From Glandiceps talaboti (Eukaryota; Hemichordata; Enteropneusta; Spengelidae): a stretch of DNA of 64,000 nt. Location: contig NC_135569.1 in NCBI RefSeq assembly GCF_964340395.1, forward strand, positions 12,775,019 to 12,839,018. The letters run 5' to 3'. The number at the start of each line of letters is the position of its first letter. Positions within the stretch are counted from its first letter, which is position 1. The notes beneath the pieces are model-generated. The model searched no databases. It was not told the DNA's origin and saw nothing but the letters and a program-made list of their open reading frames with translations. The translations under genes were made by a program, and so were the position numbers. Positions 49,885-61,520 of this stretch are shown here, piece by piece.

Positions 49885-51000
49885 AACTGTTAATACTAAT
49901 TAGACTTACTTCGCTGACTGCAAATTTCAACTACGTCTGTAGCTGCAATAGATGGTTACATAAGAAATACTTTCTATTCACCTTTCTTTACTCATCGACT
50001 TTTCGTCATAGTAATAAAATTACACAATTTAAAATATTTAGCACAATTCAACTCGGTTACTGCTATGTCTTTACATATTTGCAACCTTCCCGTAATTACA
50101 TTGTATTTTCTCATAAAGAATACCACATTACGGTTACGTATTTAAGTAACTGTAGATGAAAAAGTGTGAAATGCATACAGGGTGAACACAAGTGACCACT
50201 TTCTGAAAATTAGAATTAGGAGACAAGACATAGTAAAGTTCTACACTTTGAAACCAGTAAAGTAAAGTAAAGTAAAGGTTGTGGTAATCGTCAAATTGTG
50301 GAAAGTGAAATGAAGTGTTTCATTTTTGGTCTCAGCACGTTTCTTGATAATTACCACATTTTAATTACAACCATTGCAATATTTTTGAAAAAAAAAAATG
50401 CTGGTAACTTTTTAATCCATGCAATATAACATTTTCATGTATTTGGTAATTTTTCTTAGCTCGATTTCTTCTACAATAGTGGGACATATTTTGAGCTCAC
50501 AAAAGACAATGAAAGAGAACGCTATTATAAAACGGTCGTCAATGTCACGCAGATAATGATAAAACTAAGGGGTCTGCATGGTACGTGAGGGTGCCGTGAT
50601 CGATCTGCCCCTGGGATGCATCGTAATGTTATTTACTTAGTTTTGAATAAAAGCATCTCACTATGATGTAATAAGAGTGAATGTAAAGGTTTCTATTTAG
50701 CCGTCTATTATGTTGGTAACATCGACTAAACACCTAATGTGAACAATGACTTCAGTCAGTGCTAGGTAGTAGGGATATCTCGGTTTGCATTTATAAAACA
50801 ATAGATCGTGTTTTATGTCGTCATAAAACAGTCTACAGTTGGTCTAAACTAAGTTGCAGGTAAATTTGCCATGGTGTCGCTGATGACCTGCACTATTATC
50901 CGAATATGACAGAAATTATGGAGAAATAAGAGAGTACATACATATGGGGAAGAGAAAATATCTAAATATAAATAAACAGAATACAATATAATAACAGAAA
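49885..51000. other. No gene seen
   Basis: AT-rich unique sequence with a short AAAGT run (~50258-50276). Confidence 0.4.
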
Positions 51001-51185
51001 TAACAGCATGGCATAACATGACATACCATACCATAACATAACATAACATAACATAACATAACATCATACCATACCATAACAACATAGCATAACATAAAAT
51101 AACATAACATAATGTAACATAACAACTTAACATATAACATAGCATAACATACAAATTCAATACAATAACATATTAAACATATGAT
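51000..51185. repeat. Degenerate (ACATA)n tract
   Basis: Pentamers of the ACATA/CATAA type with substitutions. Confidence 0.8.
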
Positions 51186-51560
51186 CACATAACATAAAAC
51201 AATGCAACATAGTATTAAATACAATATTATAAGGAATGCCATAATTAGTACATAATTATCATGGATAACACTCTCCTTGGGAAGTTGAGAAAGAATAAAG
51301 AGCACCTGAGCCGTTGTAGGTGCACGTCAGGGGTAGTAATTGTAATCATGTGATTATAAAAGGCGCTTTGAATTGAGCAAAGTGTAGAAAAGCGTTGCTC
51401 GAAAACACGAAATATACTAGGCCTAATAAAAAAGTGTGTGGTTTCGATTACGCTCAATTTTACAATAGGTGGGTAGGTAGATGTTTTTTATTTTATTTTA
51501 TCATATATATATTTTTTTATGTCTGAGTGTCTAGTTCAGCTTTTAATTGTATTCCAAATT

Positions 51561-51561
51561 A

Positions 51562-51656
<95 letters not shown>
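51561..51656. repeat. (CT)n microsatellite
   Basis: About 48 CT units with one early interruption. Poly Ser-Leu frames are artefacts. Confidence 0.95.
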
Positions 51657-51659
<3 letters not shown>

Positions 51660-52386
51660 TATTTCTTCCTATCAGATGCACAACCATTACAGATTTGAAG
51701 ACAAGTTTTATATTGCCTTTTTAAGTTTATAGCAGTTTCCACATCCACTATTTCTCGTACATGAATTTTACGATTTTTTGAGATTTTACTACTTTTTTTC
51801 TCTCGAAAACGTAAAAACTAGGTAGGGTCGGGTTACCGGAACCGTAACATAATTTTTTAAAGGCCTAATAGGGTACAAAAGCTGCACAGCTCATGACTGA
51901 CATAGGTAATAATCAAATTGAAAGTTGTTGTGTAGGTGCGAAATTAAAAAAAGGTAGGATATCCGAAAAAACAACACTTTTGGGACCAGGAGGTGGTCAG
52001 AGACCGACCTGGGTATTGTGTGGATGTTCACCACATAGTTTTAATATTCATGAGAGCATTGTAATTGTCCATGTACCAATCTCCGAGTGTTACCGTGTGA
52101 CGTAAGCAGAGCTAAGAAATCGAAGAGACCGTCTGCTGTTATGTAACGAGATCATCTTGTCTTTGTGTGACCTTATAAAACAAGAACAAACCTGAGGTCA
52201 ATGAACTCCATTCATCTTCCGAAATATCGGTGAAACGCCAACGCCGATTAGCAAGGGCAGGCCTAGTTATTTCCATGTTTTCTATGATCCTGTGTTTCTT
52301 GAAGCTTTATCAAATAAAAAAGTAAATAAAACGCCCTCTACGGCCGGATTAGAGAAAATAAAACTTCATCTGACAGTGATAGTAAG

Positions 52387-52512
52387 ATGGCGGCACCACA
52401 AGTTTGTATATTTCTGTCAGTGATCGTCTATTATATTGCAGTAATTCTAGAAATCAAACCTGTCATTGTTTTTTCTTCTAATTTTAATTGCAATTTATTT
52501 AAAGGCATGTAG
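52387..52512 (+). CDS. Candidate first coding exon with YY1/TISU-like start
   Basis: The start codon lies inside AAGATGGCGGC, the YY1/TISU-type element that often combines transcription and translation start signals. The frame encodes 41 residues (MAAPQVCIFLSVIVYYIAVI...) to TAG at 52510-52512. Its N-terminus looks like a signal peptide or membrane anchor. A possible donor (ATTGCA|GTAATT at 52440) would end the exon in phase 0 after 18 codons, compatible with the terminal exon at 53621. The intron and the link are inference. Confidence 0.35.
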   Translation: MAAPQVCIFLSVIVYYIAVILEIKPVIVFSSNFNCNLFKGM

Positions 52513-53620
52513 ACTGCCACGGTTAAAGGTATGGTATTAAAGGGAGGGGGGGGGGGTTGAAATCATCACCAACATGTACACATGTATGCACAATTATATC
52601 AATATCGGCCTACTCGTCATTTTGTATGTACCCTGTACTGCTAATGTTAGTTTTTATATTTTTGCATTTTAAAAAATATTATTACTATTTTATTAATATT
52701 AACTTTTAAAACATTCATAATTATTACTCTTATTAATTTTTAACTTTTTAAATTTCTTTTTAAATTTTGATTTTAATTTCTTAAGTATACTTTGAATTTC
52801 TTTAATTTGTACTTGTTTTGTGCTTTACAAAATTTAGTAATTCCTCTGGGAATCATTATGTGTTCGAATGAATTATTAAAGTGTGTTATGATGAGAAACA
52901 AATATACATAAAAACCAGGTGACCCATTCTGAGATTTCGATTGTAATCCACATGCCACGCCATGCTTTCCCTCCTCAAGACAAAATGTAGGTGAAAGGTA
53001 CACGACCAACACAAGCAATTTCACCACCCACTGTTGTATGTTGTAACGTTGGAAACCAGTACACATCAAAAACCGCATGAGTGATAGTATACAACTATAA
53101 GACTTAGTGTAACAGACGAGAAATAAAACAACAACACGCATTACTTTTAGCTGCTCGTTTCAGACTACTAAACGAACATGTTGATTAAAGTGAAACTTAA
53201 AATCAATGTATATTTTGCCACTTTGGGATCACAGAACTGTTGTACTAAATTCTCATGTAAAATCACACCTAAGGTGCACAGAGCTATTGACAGAAATCTC
53301 ACAGTAATGTTTTCTACATGTTTGAAAATTGTCGTAACTTTGTCACCCAGGCAAAATGGTATGTTGAAATAGAAAGCCAATATCTAGAATATTTTGAAAC
53401 GTCTACCATCACTACTACATATTGACATTCCCGCCCAAAGGGGGCTGCGGAAGTTGAGGCGTAACACCGTTACTAAGCTCTTCCTAAAGACAACAAACTT
53501 CTAGCGACATTTACTACATTCTTGAGTGGTTTAGACGAGTGATTGCACCCCATAGACAGGGAATTACAAACGACACCTAACGAGACTCTCATCCTAGAAA
53601 GTTTTTCCTCTAGTTTACAG
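52513..53620. other. Possible intron between the 52.4-kb and 53.6-kb exons
   Basis: Very AT-rich first half. No internal exon is convincing. Confidence 0.3.
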
Positions 53621-53854
53621 TTCTGTCATATCTCTCAAACGAACGTAACGTATCAAATAAGGACCCAAATTAGTTGTGGGGACTTTCTAACGGGGGAAGA
53701 ACTCTATACTCGTTTGTGTGAAGCCTCAAGATCGCTTATTAGTCGGGTTTACGTAACTTTTAATTGTGACAAGAACATGGCATTCATCATGGCATGTGAC
53801 GGAAAATGGTTTAGCGTACCCAGGCTTAATTTGAGATTTGTTTACAACAAATAA
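53621..53854 (+). CDS. Candidate terminal coding exon with poly(A) signal
   Basis: A very good acceptor (TTTTTCCTCTAGTTTACAG, AG at 53619-53620) opens a phase-0 frame of 77 residues: FCHISQTNVTYQIRTQ..., then DFLTGEELYTRLCEASRSLI, then MACDGKWFSVPRLNLRFVYN and a final K. TAA overlaps an AATAAA at 53850-53855, with another at 53869-53874, so the 3' UTR would be very short. The surrounding DNA is more CpG-rich than neighbours. No family is recognised. There is no ATG upstream in frame, so an upstream exon is needed; 52387 is the best candidate. Confidence 0.4.
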   Translation, partial: FCHISQTNVTYQIRTQISCGDFLTGEELYTRLCEASRSLISRVYVTFNCDKNMAFIMACDGKWFSVPRLNLRFVYNK

Positions 53855-54096
53855 ACACTTCAACACCAAATAAACATAATTTAACATTCGCAAACAGTTT
53901 GCAATTCTATCTACCATTGTACCAACGTTTAAAATAAATTCTTCGGATCCTATGTACAAATGGGGCTTATGTTGTTAGTCATCACTGTGTTTCACCATGA
54001 TCCATCGCATAATGCAACGGAATGACTATTTGTACGATGAATGGAGGGGGATCCACATAATTCATTTCAATTAAGACATTGGAAAAAATTGTACAA

Positions 54097-54134
54097 TGTA
54101 TGTATGTATGTATGTATGTATGTATGTATGTATT
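54097..54134. repeat. (GTAT)n microsatellite
   Basis: Nine TGTA units in the 3' flank of gene C. Confidence 0.9.
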
Positions 54135-54582
54135 GCACGAGGAGGGGAGTGGGGTGTGGGTGGGGATGGGGTACTGAACGATTTTTAAAATATCGGCATC
54201 ATGTAATACCTCACTGGTCGATCTATAATTTAATATTTGCTAGGATACCGATATATAAAATTTATACATTTAAATTCAGTACACAATTCATTCAATGTTT
54301 GCATATTTTATTCAAAGTCTCAAAAGAAAAGAATACACACAGAAAAAAATCTACAAAGATAATATACATGCTGCAAGTGAACTTTTCATTCAATGAATGA
54401 GTCATACGTTATTTAAGATGGAACACTTACATAAGGAACTAAAAAGTTGAAATTAGAAACAAAAGTCTGCCAAAGGAATTTTCCGGTAAGGTTTACAAAA
54501 CACTCAATAGGCTGCCATTTATCATTTCTCATGTGGTTGTTTTTGGACACCATTCTTTTTACAAAAATATAAGGATGTACAT

Positions 54583-55705
54583 CTATTGTCTTCCAAAATG
54601 AAAGATGTTGTAGAGTATTCTTGCTCTCTCTCTGCGACTCTTTTCTTTCCTTTCCTGGCCACCCATCCTAGGACTACCTCTTGGTCGCCCTCCTTGTGGA
54701 CTTCCCTGTTGACCTTGTGGTGGTTGGTCTGCTGGCTGTTGACCTTGTGGTGGTTGGTCTGCTGGCTGTTGACCTTGTGGGGGTTGGTCTGCTGGCTGTT
54801 GACCTTGTGGGGGTTGGTCTACTGGCTCTTGACCTTGTTGGGGTTGGTCTGCTGGCTCATCAGTTGTTGGAACTGGTGGGGGTTTTGTTGGCACTGATGG
54901 CGTTGTAGGATTGACGTGTATGGCATCCCACTCTTCGGCTTGTTCCAAACCACTGTCGCCACAGAAGCTGAGATCATCGTATCGATCAGTACCTGTTGCA
55001 TGAATACAGACAGGATCCCCTTGATGGTGTCAGTGTCTCACCTCTTAAACAACCAACGAAGTGAGGGTAGTCAGGTGTTACGTGGTACTGGTACTGGGGT
55101 CCTTGTCCACGGTCAACCCAACGACCATTGCACACATCGAGGTCAGCTGGTGTTAGTATGAAGCCATCTTCATCTGTTGGTCCATATATGGGATACCCAT
55201 CCAGAGCAACACCAATCAACTCAAACTTGTCATTTGTGCGTCCAAGTATGCAATTCGGCATTTGGTGATAATGGTACAAGCCACCTGGCGCAGGGTGGCC
55301 ATCACACTCATCAAATACTTCAACTTCGGTCGCATCTTCCCCATTGGCATTATAAAGGTTGAAAATAGGGATGCCATTCACTGCTACACCGATAGATCCC
55401 ATTGACAAGCACTGAGGTGTGGACAGCATGGCAGGAGTTATAGGAATACGGTAAGTGCCAACTTGCTCAACGATGGAATTTGGATTGAAGCTAGAATCAG
55501 GAAAGGTACCAGTAATATGATCTGGAATTGAATTACTGGTGATGACATGGACTCCTGTGCTGGTATCGGTAGACACAGAGAGTGTGCCGACTAATCCAGT
55601 GTTACTTTCAACTCTTCCTGTTGTTTGGAATTTGGAAAGTTGGTCGTCAGTCAGGCCGTGGGACAAAGTCACCAGAACTACACACACAAGTGTACGCAGC
55701 AACAT
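54583..55705 (-). CDS. Gene C: secreted YHYH-domain protein with Gln/Pro repeat tail (apparent frameshift)
   Basis: The first 239 codons (55705 down to 54989) encode a signal peptide (MLLRTLVCVVLVTLSHG, residues 1-17) and a YHYH domain. Diagnostic features are GVAVNGIPI (106-114), GGLYHYH (141-147), GVALDGYPIYGP (165-176) and YQYHVTPDYPHFVGC (205-219), with several Cys (99, 134, 152, 192, 219, 232, 236). The YHYH family (Pfam YHYH) has no settled function. The frame stops at TGA 54986-54988, but the next frame is open from 54987 to 54583. It continues with DRYDDLSFCGDSG, then a Thr/Pro linker, about five 10-residue PADQPPQGQQ units, and a basic tail ending FHFGRQ. One extra base near 54988 accounts for the break; a sequencing error or a real allele are both possible. 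The ATG is 8 bases after a splice acceptor (AG at 55714-55715). An AATAAA lies on this strand near 54307. Confidence 0.85.
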
Positions 55706-55713
55706 CTTGTAAT

Positions 55714-58255
55714 CTGAAAGAAAGAGACAACAAAAGATTTAATGATTAAACAAATGAAAGAACTTATTGGGAGCCGATTGAAAATAGAGTAAGAGAACCA
55801 TCAAAAACGAAAATACTTAGAACATATATGTAAATGTCAAGGTACATTAGAGAGCTAATGTTCGCAGAAAAGGGATCCAAATTACAATAGCATTGTTACT
55901 GTGATGTAATAGACCCTCAACCAAAGTATTATCGTCTGCACAACAAAGAAATATATCGTTCATGTTAAACATATAAAAACCTAGACTTTACAATAGAAGA
56001 GGCCAATTAGTGATATTACATAACTCGTTTGGAATTCATTCCACAGGGAGAAAGTGTATCACAGAAATTCAGTCAACTAGAGTAATTGGAATGTATATTC
56101 GACATCAGCCCTGATTATTCCATATGAATTAATCACCCAACCGATCCTATGTGGAGATTTTTGCTATGCCAAATACTTAATGTTTGGTTGTTTTCTGATT
56201 TCCAACAACACAGACAAGAAAGAAATTACTTCCTTGTGTGTGATTACAGCAACGATTTTGTGGAGCTGACCGGAGTACCCATAGACATACCTGTGGAGTA
56301 CCATTGCAATGCATTGCAAGTAGGTGACACGTTAGCCTCCATGACATAAGGTTCACGGGGTCCATTTTTTCCTATTCTCAAACATGTAGTTCGACCTCGA
56401 AAATGTGTTTGTTCTTTATTGGCCTAATTAAGGGTGGGATTCAAAAGAGTGTATACAGAGGGACACTATAAAAGTATTTCATAAGTCAACCTGGCGACTC
56501 ATTGGATGTTATAACTTTGGGCGTTAGGGGAAATAGTATAAGACTCGTAATCTTGCAATTAAGTAGCCGAGTTTTCTGCATGTGCCATGGTGAAAATGAT
56601 CGTGTACCACTGGAAATGGTTCTTAGTATTGTGTATCATTACAGTTAAAAGTGTTTTATCAATTCACAATATAAGCTTACAGCATGAACGAACAATATTG
56701 ATACACATTTTTAATTCTAACTAACTGACCGATCGACCGATCTCTTTATTTTAATTGTTTAGATGTGACGATCAGAAATATGAAGGTCATCTTAATCAGA
56801 CTGTTGGCGTTTGTTAAGAAGTCACGGTTACCCATCGCAATTGACATAGACAAAATCGACAAGGAGATAGACAAACACATGACTAATAAGCTACATGTAG
56901 CAACTTGAAACTACAAGGGACTGGCTTAAATTCAATCTGATTAAAATTTGATGCAATAAAAGCGACTAGATGTCTTTATTTATCTGTATTTCCATCGTGT
57001 TGTTTCGAACGAGAATTTCTATTACACAGGGTCAGATGTGGGAAGTTGGCGATCACCCGGAACAAAACAAACGACACATCACGATGGAAATAGTGGTAAA
57101 TAAAGACATCTAGCTGTTTTCACCATATCAGATTTTAATCAGACTGGGTTAAACTGTACTTTTTGTCTACCACAGTTTGATATGAAAACTATTGGTGTTC
57201 ATTCTCATGTATATGCTTGATGTGAGTATGGAATAGTGAACGGATTTAGCTTAAACTCATATTCATTACTAAGCAAAATTAGATAGAGAAGACTAAAAAG
57301 AAGAACTTTCAATTTTGAAGGATAGCGTTTACTAGATTATGAATAAAGCAAAAAAGACAAACGTTTTAGACTGGCTAGACAAATTATGTAATACAAACGT
57401 CACTGTTGACTGAGTACGTACACAACTTGTCAGTACGAACGAACACGGTTGTGGCAATGGTTTACTTCTATTTTGGCCATCATGTTACCTATCTTTAAAG
57501 TTTGCCCTGTCGAGATTTAAGATAACAAATATTTCGAATGTAGATACCGCATTATTTATACACATATTGAAAAGAGTATATGGTTCGAAACGTCTGTAGC
57601 TATTGTTAATCCAGGGACCGTTTTCACAATATTCTTTTGTAATATTCCGCCCTCTTTGTATGTTATCTTACAATGGTCTAGGAATGAAAACCAAAAACTG
57701 GGTGAATTCACCTGTTAACCACCTAAATTATCCATAAGATTACAATAAGGAGAACTGTCAATGATTCCACGAGACAAATCTAGAATTTTTGGCATTTTCA
57801 TTTCAAAACTTTTACTCACGGTCAAGAAATAAACGTGTTTTTTTTGTTGCGTTGACAACTGGATTCAAATATCGTATGAACAACACTCCATACATGCCTG
57901 AATTAGAATTTTTCAGCATGCATACATCATATTACAGCAAATTACTTTATTGATGTTATTAATTATAGTAAACTTAATATGTGAATTCGAATCACAGTCA
58001 TTGAAATATCTCCCTATGCTAAGGGGACGAAACTCTTTTGTAATTCAAACCCATTTGTACTCTCTTAAGCCAGTCTTGAACATAGATGTGTTTGTTTATT
58101 AAAGAAAATATTAACTTAGACTGAACTTTTGCACAGATGAGCTTTCATATCATACTGAAGAAAATATTGATTGGAGCAAAGTTAAACCAATATTTGTTGA
58201 TTTGAATATGGTGCTGTGCATGCTACTACTAGTAATACAGAAGTAGAACACTTAC
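55714..58255 (-). other. Probable leader intron of gene C
   Basis: Starts at the donor GCTGCTG|GTAAGTG (GT at 58254-58255) and ends at a strong acceptor (TTGTCTCTTTCTTTCAG) eight bases before the gene C ATG. It carries the hairpin MITE at 56933-57146 and no coding frame of note. Confidence 0.4.
56933..57146. mobile_element. Hairpin MITE inside the gene C leader intron
   Basis: The left arm (ATCTGATTAAAATTTGATG ... CTAGATGTCTTTATTTA ... TTTCCATCGTG) and the inverted right arm match over ~70 bp. The ~70-bp centre is unique. Non-coding. Confidence 0.6.
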
Positions 58256-58329
58256 CAGCAGCAGACTCCAGTATACAGTGTGTTTGTGTCAAGCAACTGC
58301 GATTGTAATGAGTTAGTACGCCTTTTAAA
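58256..58329 (-). promoter_or_regulatory. Candidate promoter and non-coding first exon of gene C
   Basis: On this strand TTTAAAAG (58329-58322), a usable TATA variant, is followed ~30 bases later by an ATG-free exon of ~42 bp (CAGTTGCTTGACAC ... GTCTGCTGCTG) ending at GTAAGTG. Same layout as for gene B. The link to gene C is inference. Confidence 0.4.
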
Positions 58330-59400
58330 TCCGTACATACGTGTATTGTAAATTGAAGAGCCAAAGTGAGAGGATCTTGTAGACTTTCTTAATCATTTTT
58401 ATTGTCCTTTCAAAGAATCCTTGTTACACAGGTACAGATGTTTTGTTCGATTTATGTCATACAAGCATTCATCAAACTCAGTTCGATATTCCTTCTTGCT
58501 GTTTCACCCCCAACCACCGTTACTGTACAAAAATAACTTTTTAATAGCTGACGACTGTCACCATTTCTCAATAAAGGCAATTCTAGTAGGGGTTTTGGTT
58601 TGGAGTGGATGGGGCGGGGGATGTCGGGCCATTCCTAAAACAGCCAAAATACTATCGGTAGGCCTTGAGTTTACACAAAGATTACAAAACATTCACTTTG
58701 CATAACTCCTCACGGGATATACATGTTGCCAGAGTAATACAGTAAACCTCAGTATTTGTTATGTGCCCGAATTCACACTTCACATGGTAAATTTGCTACA
58801 CACAGAGTGAACGAAGACCACAATTTTTTTTATGCATGCATATCTGTTACTGGGAGTGTATGTTTTTATCTAAAAACAATCATATGTTAGTATCTTTCTT
58901 TTTGAATAGACAACTACATTAAATGGAATCAGAATATACATGGGAACCAGGGAGCACAAACCATAGAGTTCCCTTCAATTGCCAATGCATGAAGCAAATA
59001 TGTATATATTAGATAAAAGCTAGTTATCCAAGAAAGTGTGTAATAGACCCTAAGTCCTGAAAACAAAAGTAGTCTTTGGTCTTTGTTCACCTTAATTCCA
59101 GTGAACAGAGAAATGTTTTAACACAATGAAAGAGTCTATACATTTGTTATTCATCAATAAAATTGTATGTTGACTATTACGATGTAACTGTCTCTCATAA
59201 CTGAGCCATTACAATGACGCTGTCTTTCTATCTCAATACACCGTCGTGTTGTCACACCCAAGTCTTGTCTTTATTTAATTCTGCCGCTATTCTCCGCTAA
59301 AGTGTACGTGCGTGAAAATTCATCTTTTCCTCGATCACAGAATCTCTTTATGATTAGATCCATTCCTTAACCGGTTAACCCACAGGGCGAGAGATTATTT
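58330..59400. other. No gene seen
   Basis: Unique AT-rich sequence. A 94-codon plus-strand frame has no recognisable features. Confidence 0.4.
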
Positions 59401-59402
59401 AG

Positions 59403-59500
59403 TTACAAACAAACAAACAAACAAACAACCAACCAACCACACAAACAAACAAAAAAACAAATAAATAAATTAATAAACAATATAAACAAACAAACAATAG
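59403..59500. repeat. (AAAC)n/(AACC)n tract
   Basis: Imperfect CAAA, CCAA and TAAA tetramers. Confidence 0.85.
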
Positions 59501-59716
59501 ACAGACAACAAATAGATAATTACCGACAAACATCAACAACAGAGTAATTACAAATCATTATCAACTACAAGAATTACAATATGTTTTCCTATGTGCAAAA
59601 TGGCCACAACAGTACATACCCCTACAACATACCCCACAATTGTGACCATTCATAGGTAAACATTTAGTAATTTTTGTTGAATATAATGATTTCTAATTAC
59701 TCTGTTCTTGATGCTT

Positions 59717-59975
59717 GTGTCTGTCTGTCTGTCTGTCTGTCTATCTTTTCGTTTATTTATTTTTTTAAATTTATTTACTTACTCATTTATCTGTATGTAT
59801 GTATGTATGTATGTATGTATGTATGTATGTATGTATGTGTGTGTGTGTGTTGTTGTTGCTGTTGTATGTATGTGTATGTATGTATGTTTGTTTGTTTGTT
59901 TGTTTGTTTGTTTGTGTATTTATGTGTTTGTGTGTGTGTGTGTGTGTGTTTGTTTGTTTGTTTTCTTGTTTTCAT
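59717..59975. repeat. Compound (GTCT)n, (GTAT)n, (GTTT)n, (GT)n tract
   Basis: GTCT at 59719-59742, GTAT at ~59795-59838, GTTT at 59885-59913 and GT near 59928-59950. Confidence 0.9.
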
Positions 59976-60385
59976 AAACATTACTGACTAGGCCTGATTC
60001 CCCTGTGGTTAACCACCACACTATATAATAATTCATTTCTTTCATTAAAGTGGTTATAGCTATATGGATGGGAAATAGGGTTTTATTTTGGTATATAAAT
60101 ACATTTTATAAGTCCTATTTGTGTATACATCTGTCACTTAACCTTATATTGAAACTCACAGGGTCTGACAAGAGTGTTTTTTTAATTTATTTTTTCTTTG
60201 CAAGTTCATGAGTGTTATCATATCAGTGGAGCCATGGTAAGGATTCGGTAAGATTATTTGTTTACGGCCGACCCTTTCTATGGCAAGAAAACTGTTATTC
60301 ACATCTAAATGTTAATCCTAATCCGAGCGTGGCATTTAATAGGGGAAAGCCATTGCTACACCAGAAAATAAACCCATTACACTCA

Positions 60386-60557
60386 CTTGAGTAAAGCGTT
60401 TTCAGTGTGTACCACAATCATTTATAGTATCCATATCAAGTGTAAAAGTATACAGTTTCATTTGCTAATTGTGACCACTTTAGAAAAGCAACATACTTTT
60501 ACACTTGATATGAATGCTATAAACAAGTGTAACACATGCAGAAAGTGCTTTACTTCA
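60386..60557. mobile_element. MITE with ~60-bp terminal inverted repeats
   Basis: The left arm (GTAAAGCGTTTTC ... CATATCAAGTGTAAAAGTAT) and the inverted right arm (GTAAAGCACTTTC ... CATATCAAGTGTAAAAGTAT) match over about 60 bp with a short centre. A related copy with its arms split lies at 12946-13260. No clear target duplication was resolved. Confidence 0.6.
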
Positions 60558-60799
60558 TTGTTACTCATTGTAAAAGCATTTTCATTAACTCTGGGTTCAT
60601 GTCGTGGATTTATATCACCTACACTAAAGAGAAACGTTGGAATGTCCTTTGTAAGTAAACTATTGGTAGTGTCATTAGAAACGAAAAACATAGATGTCAA
60701 GGGAATCGAACAGGAATGACGAATATGTCGAACTCTTTATATAGGCAATTAATAAAACACTTGAAAGTGATCTAAGAAGAGCAAATTTATAAAACCTGT

Positions 60800-61258
60800 A
60801 CGGTGGACGAGAAGGACATTTCCGCGCTCTCAATGATTGGGCGTTCAAAGCAATTTCCGCGCTCTTAATGACAGAGTTCAAAGCAATTTCCGCGCTCTCA
60901 ATGACTGAGCGTTCAAAGCAATTTCCGCGCTCTCAATGACTGGGCGTTCAAAGCAATTTCAGCGCTCTCAATGACTGAATTGAGAGCGCGGAAATTGCTT
61001 TGAACGCCCAGTCATTGAGAGCGCGGAAATTGCTTTGAACGCCCAGTCATTGAGAGCGCGGAAATTGCTTTGAACGCCCAGTCATTGAGAGCGCGGAAAT
61101 TGCTTTGAACGCTCAGTCATTGAGAGCGCTGAAATTGCTTTGAACGCCCAGTCATTGAGAGCGCGGAAATTGCTTTGAACGCTCAGTCATTGAGAGCGCG
61201 GAAATTGCTTTGAACGCCCAATCATTGAGAGCGCGGAAATGTCCTTCTCGTCCACCGT
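60800..61258. mobile_element. Fold-back element made of an inverted 35-bp minisatellite
   Basis: The ends are an exact inverted repeat of at least 22 bp (starting ACGGTGGACGAGAAGGACAT). Inside, five copies of a ~35-bp unit (TTTCCGCGCTCTCAATGACT...) run forward from 60819, and eight copies run in reverse from 60991 to the right end. The arms meet at a 6-base loop (GACTGA, 60973-60978). Flanks AAAACCTGT (60791-60799) and AAAACCTGC (61259-61267) form a 9-bp target-site duplication with one mismatch. This is the layout of Foldback-type DNA transposons. No coding capacity. Confidence 0.8.
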
Positions 61259-61273
61259 AAAACCTGCATGTAA

Positions 61274-61276
<3 letters not shown>

Positions 61277-61350
<74 letters not shown>
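61277..61350. repeat. (GT)n microsatellite
   Basis: An almost pure run of ~36 GT units immediately right of the fold-back element. At 61351-62130 no gene is seen; a (GTTT)n tract lies at 61785-61814. Confidence 0.95.
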
Positions 61351-61353
<3 letters not shown>

Positions 61354-61457
61354 GCGTGCTTGGATGTACGTTGATTTCTATATAAGTTTTCTAAATCTTA
61401 AATCTAAAAACACATGAAAGTAATCGACGAAGAGAAAATTTATAAGCCCTGCAAGTA

Positions 61458-61520
61458 AGGGAGCCTTCAGTAATTATAAGGGGAGACCATTCCCCGATTG
61501 TAGTTATTGAAGGCTCCCCA
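61458..61520. mobile_element. Short hairpin, solo fold-back sequence
   Basis: GGGAGCCTTCAGTAATTATA on the left pairs imperfectly with the right arm, whose complement reads GGGAGCCTTCAATAACTACA, around a short centre (AGACCATTCCCC). It lies in the second of two related flanking segments, at the position equivalent to that of the larger fold-back element. Confidence 0.5.

Noticed and set aside
51527-51732. Ser-Leu repeat frames
   Set aside because: Translation of the (CT)n microsatellite.
54586-54908. Plus-strand Leu/Val-rich frames that look membrane-like
   Set aside because: They are the reverse complement of the Gln/Pro repeats in the gene C tail.
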